DNA of 64,000 nt from Pyrus communis (taxonomy: Eukaryota; Streptophyta; Magnoliopsida; Rosales; Rosaceae). Shown here one piece after another: positions 1 through 12,410 of this stretch; within the stretch, counting starts at the first letter, position 1; each line of letters opens with the position of its first letter. A program made the translations under genes and the position numbers. The DNA lies in NCBI RefSeq assembly GCF_963583255.1, contig NC_084813.1, positions 5,132,001 to 5,196,000 of the forward strand. The letters are read 5' to 3'. The notes under the pieces were generated by a model. That model was not told where the DNA came from. It ran no database searches and was given only the letters and a program-made list of their open reading frames with translations.

Positions 1-518
1 CCCAACTTGATAATTACCACTTGCACAATCTGTTAGGTGTAGAGTTTTATCCCAAAAGATCTCAGTATTAGTTATAGTAGGATTGAGATTAAAAAACTCT
101 TATTTTTTTTAAGATACGATCCATGTGGGATATTTCAACAAATACAAATTGTATCCTGAAGGATGCTTATCCTCCTCTACTTTATGTTAATTTTGTTTCT
201 TGTTGATGATCGCTTTGGTTTAACAAAGATGAAGGCGCTGAGTTTTTAGCGCCGGATCGGCATCGGCCTTTGGCGACAGTGGCGGAGAACGAACTTGGAC
301 TGCGGGTGAGGCATTCATTTGACAGACAAACTATCCAAGATAAATACAGCTTGGACATATACTTTGATATATGACTTCTGCAAGACTCTTCACAATTTAG
401 TAACAAGCATGTGCAGAGGGCATTAACACCTGCACTAATGTATCTTTGTATGTGTCTACTTTCTCCAACCAAATGTACAAAAAGAATAAACAAACAAATG
501 ACAAATAACAAACAATAT
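1..518. other. 3' flank of the HDR1-like gene, no gene seen
   Basis: AT-rich flank downstream of the minus-strand gene that ends at 519. Short open frames occur here but none has recognisable protein character. It probably contains the 3' UTR of that gene. Confidence 0.5.
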
Positions 519-3203
519 CTATGGCTCGTCGGGGCCTTCATCGCCCACGGTGTCGTCTTGCAACATGTTCATGAGCATGGTAACCTGGTCTTGCAGCATC
601 GCGTTCTCTCTCTCCACGTCCGAACGCTTGCTTCGCTCTTGGAGGAGTTGGAGTTGCAGGTGCTCTAGGCATCTGGCGTCCTCTTCCAACTGCTCATTTA
701 GCCCGTCAATCTCCCTATCCTGAAAAGATAACAAATAATAGCAGTTCAATATATTGCAAAGCAATTCCTTTGGTTGGAGATGATGTGACCTGTTTGGAAA
801 TGACACCTTTCTGTTCATTTCTTGAACGGCAATCCTCCGCATCTTTTCAACAACATCGACATTGACTAGCTTCCTCTTTTTCCCAATCAACCACCCTTTA
901 GGATAGGTTGCGGCATCAAAGTCCGGCGGAGGAAGTAAGGATTCAGCTGAGGGTCGCTTCCCATTGATATTTGTTATAGGTTCCAAGGGTTCAAAAAGGG
1001 CCTTTCGGCGTTCAGAGAGCTCAGGAGCAGCAGTTACGTCCTGCATCTCCTCTTCAGTGATGGGCACTTCCTGTTTGTCGGGACTATTATTAGCAGTGTC
1101 TCCTGTTACCTTGTCTATATTCCTCCCGCTAGCTGTGGGAAACAAGTTCACTTTCTAGTGCTATTGAATTTAGAGATGCAGATCAAAAGCTCAAACCAGA
1201 ATGGATGGTTGGCCCTATTTGCTATATATTTGTGTACCATGTAGTGAACATGCAGGATGATAGTATGCACTAAGTGATATGTGGAAAACAACAAGGGCAG
1301 TAATTTCACCACACGAACTTGAGGAAGAATATAGTACCAAGAACACCCTGTACAAGTGCATGATCAGGTGCATAGAAAAGAGGATCGAGACATTGTGGCG
1401 ATCCTTGTAAATACCATGTTCCTCAGATTAGATACATGGATGAAATCCGACACTTGGGGATATTCTTAATGAAGAACTACCAAAACCAGTCAATAGACGG
1501 ATGAAATCCGAAACTTAGGGTGGTATGTATCAAGGTATTTGGAGCTGTAGACTCAACTTCCAGATGAACATCTATGGAAAGGATCAAACAGTATAATATG
1601 ATCACCAAATAGGGTAACTAGCACTAAGGTTTAGATAAGAGATTTGTAATTATTTAGGTAATATCTAACTTGTGTGTAATAGAATTATTATAGTATTCAA
1701 ATCTGTCCAAACGGTAAGATAAGAAAATTGAACTACTTTTATGTTCTAACATTGAACTCGGGCTTGTTTGGAAGTGTTTTTAAAATGACTGAAAACGCTT
1801 TTGGTGAAACTGATTTTGGGTTCTAAAAGCACTTCAAGCGATTTTTGAAAGAACCACTAGATATGTACTTCTTGCAAAAAACATTTAAGTGTTTTTTCAG
1901 GATCCACTTAAGTTTTTACTAAGGATTGGTTTCAAAAATATTTTCACCAAAAGCGTTTTCAGTTATTTTAAAGCACTTTTATACGAGCTCCTAATCTATA
2001 GTAGATTTTTGGGAGATTTGTATTTGGGGGCAGAGTGGGGAGCAAGCTACTTTTAGCGAACGTGGCTATGGCTATGCCTAAAAGGCTAAACACTCTGGTT
2101 TTTATTGTTTTTTTTTATCTTTGAATTACGATATGCAATTCATTAACAAATGACATAACGTGGAATACTTTTATTAAAATTAAACAAAATCACCTCTAAA
2201 CACATTTAAAATGAACTCACTCTTATTGAAGAATGAAATATGTAGTACAAGGAAAAATCAAAGGACGAAAAGAAAGCGTCATGGTCATTTGAATAATACA
2301 AGAAATAACCATGTTATATAATGTATAGAGTACGAATTAAATTGATTGTCTCCTAGCATTTACTTTTTTTATTTTATTTTTTCGCGAGCATAGTAGCACA
2401 TGATTATCCTTTGAAGACGTCAAAGATTACAGGCCAGAAATGAAAAGAAATTGAAATGTAAATTGCAATTAAATGCACCTAATAATAATGAGAGAGAGAG
2501 ATTAAACTGTTGTTGAAGAGTTGCTGATTTTGCTCCATTTTGAAGTAGCGAATGAGCAAAGTCAGCAACTCTTCAACAACAATTTTATCTCTCTCTCTCT
2601 CCAGCCCAAATTAAGGACTGTTTTATTTTTAATCTTAGTAATCATGTTAGAATTTTACAATTAATCAAGCAATAAATTAAAAACACGATAAAATGAAATG
2701 AGTGATAGATGCAAGAATTAATTCAGCTTCTGTGACGGTGCGGCTTCAATTCGTGGTGATAATTATGATTTAGGGTTATGGATTCATTTAACGAATATCC
2801 TTATTTCTTCGTAAACAAATTCAGCTTCAAACTGTTGAATAAAGTGTATAAATTACATGCCAAATTTAAGAAAGATGATGCAAAAACATGCATCTAATTG
2901 TGGAGGAATTTGTGATGGGAGGTGCATATATGTATGCATATCTTAAAAATTCTTCATGTATTAGTAATTAATTAAAAAAAAAGCCCAATTGGAGAAACAG
3001 AGAAAGATGTAAATATGGCAACCCTAGTAGATGAAACAAAGGAAAGAAGAAATAGGGTAAGTACCTGATGATATTAGTGATCTCCTTCTGGGTTTCCAGT
3101 CAATCCTTGTGGAAGAGACGACTGCAAATCCTTCCAAACCCCCATCACCGCCCTTCTTCCCCCCATCAACATCTCTACTGATATTAATATTCTCCCTCTC
3201 CAT
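519..3203 (-). CDS. HDR1: HEADING DATE REPRESSOR 1-like coiled-coil protein (3 exons)
   Basis: I rebuilt three coding exons: 3203-3065, 1132-807 and 719-519, joined by GT-AG introns of 1932 and 87 bp with matching phases, giving 221 residues. Exon 1 ends at CATCAG|GTACTT and exon 2 follows CCCACAG. The ATG at 3203 opens a basic N-terminus with the segment [11 protein letters not shown]. The middle has FEPLEPI and [16 protein letters not shown], then a basic [12 protein letters not shown] stretch that could be a nuclear localisation signal. The last 65 residues (from [15 protein letters not shown]) form a Leu/Glu-rich coiled coil ending MLMNMLQ. From memory this motif order matches plant HDR1, a rice flowering repressor that acts with a SnRK1-type kinase. 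The family match is a recollection and function here is inferred. Splice sites are predicted, not shown by transcripts. Confidence 0.7.
1751..1992. mobile_element. MITE in intron 1 of the HDR1-like gene
   Basis: The two ends are inverted repeats of each other for about 50 bp: the left end has GACTGAAAACGCTTTTGGTG and the right end carries the reverse complement of nearly the same string, followed by an AAGTGC/GCACTT-type outer part. There is no coding capacity. It resembles a non-autonomous TIR element. I could not define a target site duplication. Confidence 0.7.
2490..2600. repeat. Near-perfect 111-bp hairpin (46-47 bp arms, 18-nt loop)
   Basis: The left arm (2490-2535) and right arm (2554-2600) are reverse complements. 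An inner 27-bp core differs by one position that is a G-U wobble, and the outer part is a GA/CT tract with an ATTAAA/TTTTAT-type segment. It lies in intron 1 of the HDR1-like gene, so it would be transcribed with it. It could be a very small MITE or a microRNA or siRNA precursor fold. Confidence 0.8.
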
Positions 3204-3340
3204 CGAAACACAAACTATTCAGGAGAGAGAGAGAGAGAGTTGTTCTTGTTCTTGTTGGTTTGGTATTTTATTTGAGCGTTTTTCTTGTTTGATTCCTCAC
3301 CTAGAAAAACGAGGAGATAATTGTTTTGTTGGGTCGATGA
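3204..3340 (-). promoter_or_regulatory. Probable 5' UTR/promoter of the HDR1-like gene, CT-rich
   Basis: Directly upstream of the predicted ATG the minus strand carries a (CT)n tract (GA on plus, 3222-3238), common in plant 5' leaders. No transcription start can be fixed from sequence alone. Confidence 0.4.
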
Positions 3341-3631
3341 ACACGATGGACCGGGACCACTTCCATCCCATGTTCATGTCGTATTTTTGACGGTTCAGAT
3401 TTGGCATTTGGTAGGCGACCTGAGGCTAACAGTTGACCCTTCTATCTGCCATTGCCACTCGGTGTCCGGGTCCCCCCCTTCCCATTTTCTTGCATGCTTT
3501 CTAATCGTATTAAACACGTTTAGACGATGTAGATTGATATGAATTATGGCTTTTACGCTAGTCTAAATTTAATATTCTGTACGAATTTTTTATTTTTATA
3601 TTTAAAATAAAAAGTAGGGACGGAGAGAGAG

Positions 3632-3989
3632 AATGTGTGTATGGCTTAACATTATTTGTAGGTGAAGTTTCAATAAAATAAAAAAGTAAAATTTGGATAT
3701 GTAAAATTACATTGAAATCCATCATCTTTTTTTGTGTGATAGAAGATTAAATAGTTTTTTCATCATCTTTTAATTAACGAAGATGATTGTATTAATAGGT
3801 ACTTTAGATAATGTGTGCGTGGTTTAACATCATTTGTAGGTGAAGTTTCAATAAAATAATAAAATAAAATTTAGATATGTAAAATTACATTGAAGCCCAT
3901 CATTTTTTTAATGTGATAGAAAACTAAATAGTTTTTTCATCATTCTTTGATTGACGAAGATAATTGTATTAATAGATACTTTAGATAAT
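3632..3989. repeat. Direct tandem duplication, two copies of 179 bp
   Basis: Copy 1 begins at 3632 and copy 2 at 3811. Both contain the shared string TTTGTAGGTGAAGTTTCAAT and end with ACTTTAGATAAT. They differ by scattered substitutions and short indels, so the duplication is not very recent. Non-coding. Confidence 0.85.
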
Positions 3990-4026
3990 ACTTAATCGAA
4001 ATGAAACACTGTCCAATATTTCTCAC

Positions 4027-4027
<1 letters not shown>

Positions 4028-4088
<61 letters not shown>
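4028..4088. repeat. (TTA)n microsatellite, about 20 units
   Basis: An uninterrupted TTA trinucleotide run of about 60 bp. Likely length-polymorphic. Confidence 0.95.
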
Positions 4089-4089
4089 C

Positions 4090-5413
4090 TCTATATATAA
4101 ACCCAATACTATATTATATTAGGGGAGGGGTGTTAATCTGGTTTTCCTGTTTTCTTTTTTTATTTGCCTTGTCTGTTTAAATGACAAATAATAGTATTGT
4201 TTTTTTCATAGCTTGTTCACTATTGGAAGAGCATATCCTTGCGGTGCATCATCATCTGTTTTTATATATTGTTAAATGTTAGGGGAGGAGGATAGATATT
4301 ATTGTTTTTCGTCACTACAGTAAAGAATATTTGCACATGAGCAATTTTGCTTCAAGTATATATATTTGCAATATGAGAGACTCTCTTATGCCTCTTACGT
4401 ATAAGAAATCATTACTCCTTGTACAACGACGTGATATTAGTTTACCTCTTTATTGTCATTCAAAGATCATCTTTAACAAATGTCAATTAATTTAGAGTCC
4501 ATTTAGCAGAGAGAAAATGCTAGCACTTCCTTACCGTAGTGACCAAATTTTATAGAGAGAAGAAGGCGAATGGTGGCTCTCCGTCATTCTCCTTGTTCTT
4601 CAAAACCCCGTAGTTTGGTGGAGTGTCTTACAATGGCCAGTCAAAAGCGTGAAACCCTCACCAATATACCCCCAAAACCGACCAGTGCAGGTGGGCCTCT
4701 TGGGCTTTCTTACTTTGGTTGTCATGGACAACTTGAGTTACTGGCCTAAATGGACCTAAGAATCCAAAACTCACTTTAAGGCCTAATACGTCGTCTTATG
4801 TGCGTATAATTAATTAACTAATTTAATTAACTTAACCTACTCAATTAACTAATTTAATTGATCTCATCTTTACAAGTTTTGAAGACATTCATCATGCGCC
4901 TGTTAATTCTCAACGCCATCATTGCTGCCCCGGCATCGTCCCACGCAGAAAGAAAGAGGACAGAGCCTTGACCCAACCTGTATGTCCGCTAACGTAAAGC
5001 GAGAAGTTGAGCCTGAACCGAATTGCTCGTATCCTTGCGGTGATATAATTCAAAAGTACACATCATGTGACATGAAGATGATAAGAGGTAGAACTCAAGG
5101 GCCGGAAATTGAGCTCATATAATTCAAAAGTACACATCATTCTAACGAAAGGGTTACTCGCCTATACAATTCTTAATGAGCTATATATACTTATGCACCA
5201 AATCACCTTATGAGCCTTAATGAAAAGGTAAAGCAGGTCTGAAATTGTCACTACAAATCTTTCCCCTGCTTCCGACTGATTCGAACAAAATTTAGAAGAG
5301 GAATTTCTCATGACTAGTGCCACAAGGCATGGAGGATTCAACATGTTATGAACCAAGACTCCAATCAACACTCTCCCAGGGCACAAGTCAACTCTCACCA
5401 ACGGCACAAGGAA
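4090..5413. other. Intergenic AT-rich DNA
   Basis: No coding potential recognised. A 21-bp string containing TAATTCAAAAGTACACATCA occurs twice (about 5046 and 5120). The right end probably includes the 3' UTR of the RING gene. Confidence 0.5.
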
Positions 5414-8400
5414 TCAATTGTCACCGATGGCACAAGGAATGCACGGAGGATTTTTAGCTTGGTCTGCAGGGGTGATAAGCTGCAAGCAGTGGTCATGAAA
5501 TGTGTGGCCACACGGCAGAACAGCAACAACTGGTTGAATAGTTGGTATGGAAACAGGGCCTTCAGGTGTGAAGGAAAGATCCCTCTTGCATATCAAACAC
5601 TTGTGCCCACTTGGTTGAGTTTGACCAAAACCTGCAAAAGAAGAAAAAATTCCTACTATCATCACATATATTTCGGTACTATACATGTTACTAACCATCA
5701 AAATCATTACAGTACTATATGTAGTATGTATCAGATCATTTTAAAAAATAACAGATTTAGTAGTATATATGTCTCAGGTATGCCTAGACTTCCAAACTTT
5801 AAGTGTGTGTTGCAGTATTCGATTATTTCAGAACCTATCGGAAGCAGTTGTATAAACTGCAAAAGAAGGCCTCAAGTATGCTCATCCGAACACAACCCGG
5901 AAAAACCATGACTAGCAGGTCTTTTACTCATGTTGCCAGAGAATGATCCTACAATTTAAACTTAACTTGAGAAGTGTACGCATTTAGGCCATGTGGCATA
6001 GCAGGTCTTTTACTCATGTTGCATTAAATGTGCTCTAATGGGTTGAGAGAAAACCCTGACTAGAAATAGCATGACATGTCAAATTGTTTGTACTCGCATA
6101 ATCAACACTTGTATCATTTAAAACAACTTTGCTGAAAATTTTAAAATATCAATGTACGGTTAGAAATAAAGACGTAATGAAGAAAAAATTGTTAATGTGA
6201 AACAAGAATGAAGCTAACCTTTCCATTTTATATGTACCGCTGAAGCAGTCCGGGATTGTGGTGGGAGAGGGGGTGCAGCAGTCTGGGGTTGAAGTGGGGG
6301 AGGTAGACCAGTCTGGCGTTTGGGTAGGAGAGGGGGAACAATCTGGGGTTGTGGAAGGGGAGGTTGAGCAGTCCGGGGAGAGAGTGATGAAGCAGACTGA
6401 GATTTTGGTGGGAGTGCTGAAGCATTCTGAGATATCTGTGGGACTGGTGGAGCAGCCCAAGGTTGTGATGGGAGTGGGGGGACAATTCGGACCTGGGGTC
6501 GGAAAGAGGGAGCATTCCAGGACAGGGTCGGGTGTGATGCGAGTCGAGGAGCAATTTGGGGTACAGGTAGGAAAGAGGGAGCATTCTGGGATAGGGCTGG
6601 GTGCGATGTAGTAGTTTTGGATTTGGGTCTGAGACATGGAGCAGTCAAGGATAGAGGTGGGTGTGATTTAGTAGTTTTCACTCGGGATGGCAGAGATGGA
6701 GCAATCTGGGATAAGGCCGGGAGTACTGCAGTACGTCTGACTGGGGTTGGGAGGGCAAAAGTAGTCTGTGACAGGGGTGGCAATAATGGAGTACTTCTTC
6801 CTTGGGCTGGGAGAGTGTGAGAAATCTGCAATAGGGGTGAGAGTGATGTAGTACTTCTCGCTTCCCACGGGAGGGATGGAGCTGTAGGATCTGGGACTGT
6901 GAAAGAAGAGGCCTTGGATGAATTTGGGACGGTTGAAACATTCAGGGACAACATTGGAGCAGATGAATCGACAGAAGATTGAGTTCTTCTTCTCTTTAAC
7001 AGTTGAGCTCTGGCAGTCACTGCTCGCGGTTGTTCAGCAACCCTCTTAAGATGTGTTCCAACAAAAGCACTAGAACCTTGCGCAGTTCTATTACATTTGG
7101 TAACTAAAAACTCTTCACCTAAAATTGTGCAAGTTATCAAAATAACAGCATATGCAGAGGTATATTAGAGCATGATCAAGACTTAAGAGTTTCAATCGTA
7201 ACATACCAGTCCTCATGGATCTAGAAAGGTTTGTAGATGGATGAACAGCACCGATGACTTGAGGTTGACAATAATTACCTGAAAAGTATCCATCCAATGC
7301 ATTACCAAGTTTTTTTTATCACTCTATAAGATTGCTTTCTTTGCAAACAAGTGCCAGCCACTGGTGTGTCATGGGCTAATACGAGTTCTGCATCAATATT
7401 GGAATTCAAAAAACAAGTCCTATTCATGATACCTATCAGTCAATGCTATATAACTTCACTCTAGCACAATTATCATTTTACCCATCTTCCTCAATCTTTG
7501 GTTCCTTTCTATCAATCAGCTATAAATCAAATCATGTAAGAATACGTGCACTGACAGTGTTCCACACTTGATTACAACATTTGCTGAGCTAATTCTACTG
7601 TCAACCTATTTCTGGTTTATTTTTTCATACAAATACAAAAACCACAGGATAGTATTTGTTAAAAAAAAGCACAAAAAGACCACAAAAGTTACTATGTTAA
7701 GGATGAAATGGTTGCATAAATACAACATTGCGAGTTATATAAGTAAGATGGACTTACTAGGTAGCTGGCTAAACCTGAATTTCCCAGGAACATCGCCTCT
7801 TTCAGCAAGTTCTGCAGCAATAACCTCATTAGTTGCGAAAGGCTTCCCTAAAGAGAGTTGCAGTGTCAGTCACCAGGAAAGCTACATACAATGGAACTTT
7901 TAGCAAGTCACTACTTTACATAAACAAATAAAAGTTAAGGTAGCAACAGAAGATCGGTTTGTTGCATACAATTTCTTAATACCACTTATCACCATAGTTT
8001 GCCTGCTTAAAACTATAAACATGGGTCTGAGTGACTTATTAGTGTGCAAAGCAAACCTGAAGCTGAACCAACCATGCAAAAGAACTTTGGTCAAGGCTAC
8101 CCAAAAAGACATGATATGTCAAGCATATTGAGCACTTATGTTAATCCCAGTAGTGGTACTCAGAAGTCTTTATATATTCGACTATTTTGTTGTTCTCACC
8201 ATGGGGTTCCTTCTGCAATATTCGAAAACCAACGAAGTTGCTCTGTGGTTACCCAATATGTGACAACAGTACAAAGAGTAACTACAACTCAGTTCTTCAA
8301 ATCAATCAAAACAGTAATGGCGAATCAAGGTAGCTTGTTACATACTTGATTCTACTCAAATTTTTAGTGATATTTGGATGAGAGAAAATTTTATAACCAA

Positions 8401-10762
8401 ACTGTTATCTCATAAGCCAATAATTCCTATAATGTGTTCCTCAGGGACAATGACTATTGATGAGTCACACCTCACAAGTATCATGTGTAATACCTAGTGG
8501 TTTCAATGTCGCATAAGCGACCATAAATTAGTTACCTGCACACTCGGGTGTACTAAATTTTATTAAATATAAAAAGCTCAAATCGTCAATAAGATTACAG
8601 AATCACAATGAAAATAGTTGAGAGAATATAACGTACTTTTAAGTAGAAGTCCAGCTTCAATGAGGTTACAGCATCGGAAAGAAAAAGGTTGAAAGAGTTT
8701 AACTAAGTAAAAACATAAAAAAAAATATAAAAAAAACCCTGAAGTCCGTACTGACCAAGTGTATATGACCTCAATGGATAGGGACCCAAGCAGATGGTAC
8801 ACTTGTTCGCTGACCTTACTTATACTTGTATGGCATCCATCCTACTAACCCCTGAAACTACAGCTCCAATCAAGAAGAGAGATTCTCTCCCTTCACGGGG
8901 GGTTAGGACACCTAAACAATTAACCCTCCAGCTGACCAAACATGACCATTAGATGAAACTCCACTACATAAAGCCAGATTCTAGATTTGGTGGCAGGAAA
9001 ATAATCAAGAAAGTCCTCCAAGGCCCTACTCTAACGGCCAAAAGACCCCTCGTGACACTAAGCATCCAAGAGGGGTCATCCTTGCAAAATAAAAAACCAT
9101 ATTCAAGTTCATGAAGGAAGTAAAATAAGAAAACCTGTTAGACCCCCCAAAATATTAACCCTATTTTGATTACTATCACTAACTTAATTCAAAGCTTCCA
9201 TGGTACACCACAGTAGTGGTCCAAGATCTCACAACCATTTGCCTTGGCCATTATCAAACATCATAAGTATCTATGTACAGAATATAACAGTCCAGAAGTG
9301 AAACTAAAACATGCAACCAAAAATTTCCATTATGTAATACTAATACACCAATAAAAAGGAGAGCATGGTGGAAGCATTCCAGACTCACCAAACTGATCGT
9401 GCAGGGAAGTGCTTCTTGAGGCACCAAAAGGAGGAAAAACCATGCCAGGATCAGCAACGAGGTTTCTAGAAGTTTCAAATGCAGGTGGACAAGTACTTGT
9501 ACTCGAAAAAGAGAATGATGGCAAACCATATGCTCTGCTCTCTCCAGAATCAGGGAGCCCGGATAAGCTGCTACCAAAAGGAATTAAAGATACATCTGGG
9601 TAACCCTGAAAACAGTTACTAGGATCATTATATGCAGATTTTGTATCCCAGTTCCCTTCAACTCCAAGAGCAACATTCCTGTTTCCCGGCATAACAAAAT
9701 GATGTTGGCTGTCATCTTGTGGCATCTGCGCAAAATAAGGTGGATTCAGAATGCACCTAGGACTAGAACTAGCATCATACATACTGTTATATTTTTATTA
9801 GAAAAAGTTCAGCTACCAACGTTGTTTGTCAGCCCATTGAATCCACCCGCGGTGTTCTGATGACAAGGCAAACCACCAGCTACATCAGAGGGATCGAAGA
9901 AATTTCTTTCTTCTTTTTGACTATAGAAAATATTTGGTTGAGGAAGGGCATCCCTTCCAAAATTAATAGCAACATTTGTTTCTGATCTATTAGATTTAGA
10001 TAAATCCTCTGTCTTCCGCTCCATCCCCAGGGTTAGGAAACTGACATCAAGGTTTTCTGGACAATCCTCTTGAACTTCGGTTGTCATGAAATTGTTATTT
10101 GTTGCCATGCCTAAGCCATCTATGGTATGGCCTGGCACAGGGGTGCTAACTCCATCGCTTATGAAATTTCTAAACAGCTGAGGCCTGCCTATATTTCTAT
10201 TTAGTTCTTCATTCTGCTGTATACCATATAAGGCTACAGCTGAGTTTCCATTAGCAGTTACTAATTTCCTGTCAACAGGAGGTTTCTGAATAACGTCCAC
10301 ATCAGACATAGCACTGACCACTTTAGAAGGAGGCATTGAATAATCAAGATGACGATCAGTTTGCTTCACATCCAAACCGATAAAATTTGAATCTGGCTTA
10401 TGTTGGACCAGTTTACTACCTTTCCCATATACAGAATCATAGTCAAACATTGGATCCTGAGGGTTGCTGAATGGTAGAGTGAGATCAGTCATCCAATTAA
10501 TATCAGTCAGCGGCATTTCCATGGCATAAGGGTTATTCGTTCCATGAATGTCTTCAAAAGGAAAAAGTGAAAACGGCATCATCATACTTGGAATGGTTAT
10601 ATCATCAGCTCCAGCAGCACTACTATTATTAAGGTTCCCCACGAAGTTAGACACATCCTTAGGTTCATTACTTTGAACCGAGATTTCACTTTCTTTGATC
10701 CGTTGTAATGGTGAAGTAGAGCCAGGGGGCACTCGTTCATGTTTCAACTTATCATTTGACAT
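5414..10762 (-). CDS. Proline-rich RING-H2 domain protein (6 coding exons), probable E3 ligase
   Basis: The proposed exons are 10762-9821, 9725-9389, 7847-7758, 7278-7207, 7118-6219 and 5631-5414, coding for about 852 residues. Phases agree across all junctions and the last four are all phase 1. The first junction is the weakest: the best-looking donor (9817) breaks the frame, so I used a GT three bases upstream with the acceptor GCGCAG before 9725. The N-terminal half is low-complexity and Asn/Ser/Asp-rich. Exon 5 encodes about 300 residues with degenerate repeats of about 20 residues rich in Pro, Ser, Leu and Gln. The last exon encodes a complete RING-H2 ligand set: CLIC, then CGHTFHDHC, then CIPC. 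RING-H2 proteins usually act as ubiquitin E3 ligases, so that role is inferred. A small exon could have been missed in the 1.5-kb intron between 9388 and 7848. Confidence 0.68.
5915..6025. repeat. Short direct repeat in the last intron of the RING gene
   Basis: The string AGCAGGTCTTTTACTCATGT occurs at about 5915 and again at about 6000, within the intron separating the proline-rich exon from the RING exon. No function can be assigned. Confidence 0.7.
6240..6910 (-). repeat. Coding minisatellite for the proline-rich linker
   Basis: Within exon 5 of the RING gene, units of about 54-60 bp repeat imperfectly more than ten times. They encode variations of LPPLSQxAPSLP and TTxSHPxLSQNAPS. Unit length is variable but the frame is kept open for the full 900-bp exon. 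Confidence 0.75.
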
Positions 10763-12130
10763 CTGAATAAAATAAAGTCAGAAGAAACTCCAAAACAAGC
10801 CTTTGTTAACATAGTAGAATTAATTTATATACTTTTAGTGATTTTTAAACTTGGCTTCCCAACCTTGAAGAAAAAAAAATTGAGGAGCTTGCAATTTTTC
10901 AAAAATTATAGACATTGATAAGCCATAAACCTATAAAGCTCACACAACAGAGGGTCTACTCAGGTAGAAATGATCAAGGAATGCCAAAATAAGCAATTAA
11001 CAGAGAATTTAGAAAAGATTAAGCATTTCATGAAGAAAAAATGAAACACTGCAAAACAACAAATTAAATATATACAATTTTTTATTAGAAAGGCTAAATT
11101 ACAGAGTCCCAAACAAGTGATAGTATGAAGCTCATTAACCCAACAGAAGCTCTTAAATCACAAACAACCAACATTATATCTACCCACCAAAAGTATAAAC
11201 TAAATATCTGATAACCTCCCTTCAACTAGTACATTATACAGATATTAGCAAACCACACTCAACTTCAAAACTCAAAAACCCCAAAACTCATAAACACATA
11301 CGATTCACAAAACAAAATCAACGAAAACCGAAGAAAGGGAGAGTTTAGGAGTTGTCTATCCTTAGTAGTGTTGGGGTTTTCCTAATTCTTCAACTACAAT
11401 TTGTACTTAATGTTGGTTTTGTATCCTTAAAACATAATTTACGGCTCCAAATTTCTGACATATATTAGCAACCAAAAAAAAAATCAAGAAGAATAGTGGA
11501 CAAGAGCTTTTACAAGTAGCATGTGGACAATGAACATAAATCGATAAAAACACCATATCATAAATCATAACAAAACCCAATGCAGAGTTTCAATACCTCA
11601 ACAGAACCTGGAATTTTAGAGCGAAATCTCGACCAACCCCGAAAACCAAACACAGGAGAACTCACACCACAACAAATTCCAAAAGATCCGAACAAACAAC
11701 AATCTAATTAGTTTGAAAAATTGGACAAACCAACATATCAAAATTAGTCGCCAGTATCCATGGAGGAGGGGAGGAGCTAGATTCAACCCACATTAATAGC
11801 CACGCTACTTTGTAGGACAGCAATAACATCCAGATTGCAGCACAACATCAACAGGGTTAAAATCAATTAAATTCACCGATAATTAAATCTTTATCAAACT
11901 GAAAAACAAAAATCGAAAATCGAAACCAAAAATCTTGATTCATACATTCAATCTTTAGGGTAAAGAACTGGAAGCGATGCTTACCACGGTTCACTGATCC
12001 GTGCCCAGAGAGAGGGAGAGAGAGATTAGGAGGGGAGCGTTCTTCTTTCCGGTCTCTGTCTTTTTTCTCTCTTTTCTTTTCCCCCAAGTGACAGAAGGAA
12101 AGGGTTTTGGGTTTGGCGCTGTTTGGGAGA
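10763..12130 (-). promoter_or_regulatory. Non-coding first exon and 5' UTR intron of the RING gene
   Basis: The coding start at 10762 is immediately preceded by an acceptor (TATTCAG|ATG). The best donor upstream is ACCGTG|GTAAGC with the exon ending at 11985. Above it lies a CT/GA-rich leader typical of a 5' UTR, extending to about 12130. This implies a leader intron of about 1.2 kb (11984-10763). Prediction only. Confidence 0.5.
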
Positions 12131-12172
12131 TTTTAAAGGATTCGGTGCGGGGTCCACATGGCACTGACAACA

Positions 12173-12184
12173 CGCCACGTGGCG
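12173..12184. promoter_or_regulatory. Perfect 12-bp palindromic G-box
   Basis: CGCCACGTGGCG lies about 45-60 bp upstream of the presumed 5' end of the RING gene leader. CACGTG G-boxes are bound by plant bZIP and bHLH factors in light and ABA responses. Whether this site is used is unknown. Confidence 0.55.
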
Positions 12185-12410
12185 GACGGAGAGGTAACGG
12201 ATTTGCTTTGGTGGCAGTGTTCACTGCAACAGTACTGATGATGTGAACTCTCTGAAGAGCCAATAGAAGGAAGGCACGTCACTAAAATGTGAGTGGCACA
12301 TTCGTTATTAAGTGAACCTTTTGAGGGCGTTTTATGATTAACTGACATAAGACGCCCCTGCGGGTTGTGATATGGCGTGTTTGAAACGCGATGGGTGTTA
12401 TTTTTTGTTT

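Noticed and set aside
3109..3390. 93-codon plus-strand frame near the HDR1-like start
   Set aside because: It overlaps the predicted exon 1 and CT-rich leader on the other strand and has no family features.
6258..6611. Gly/Val-rich plus-strand frame opposite the proline-rich exon
   Set aside because: It mirrors the repetitive RING gene exon. The minus-strand reading has matching splice phases and leads into a real RING domain.
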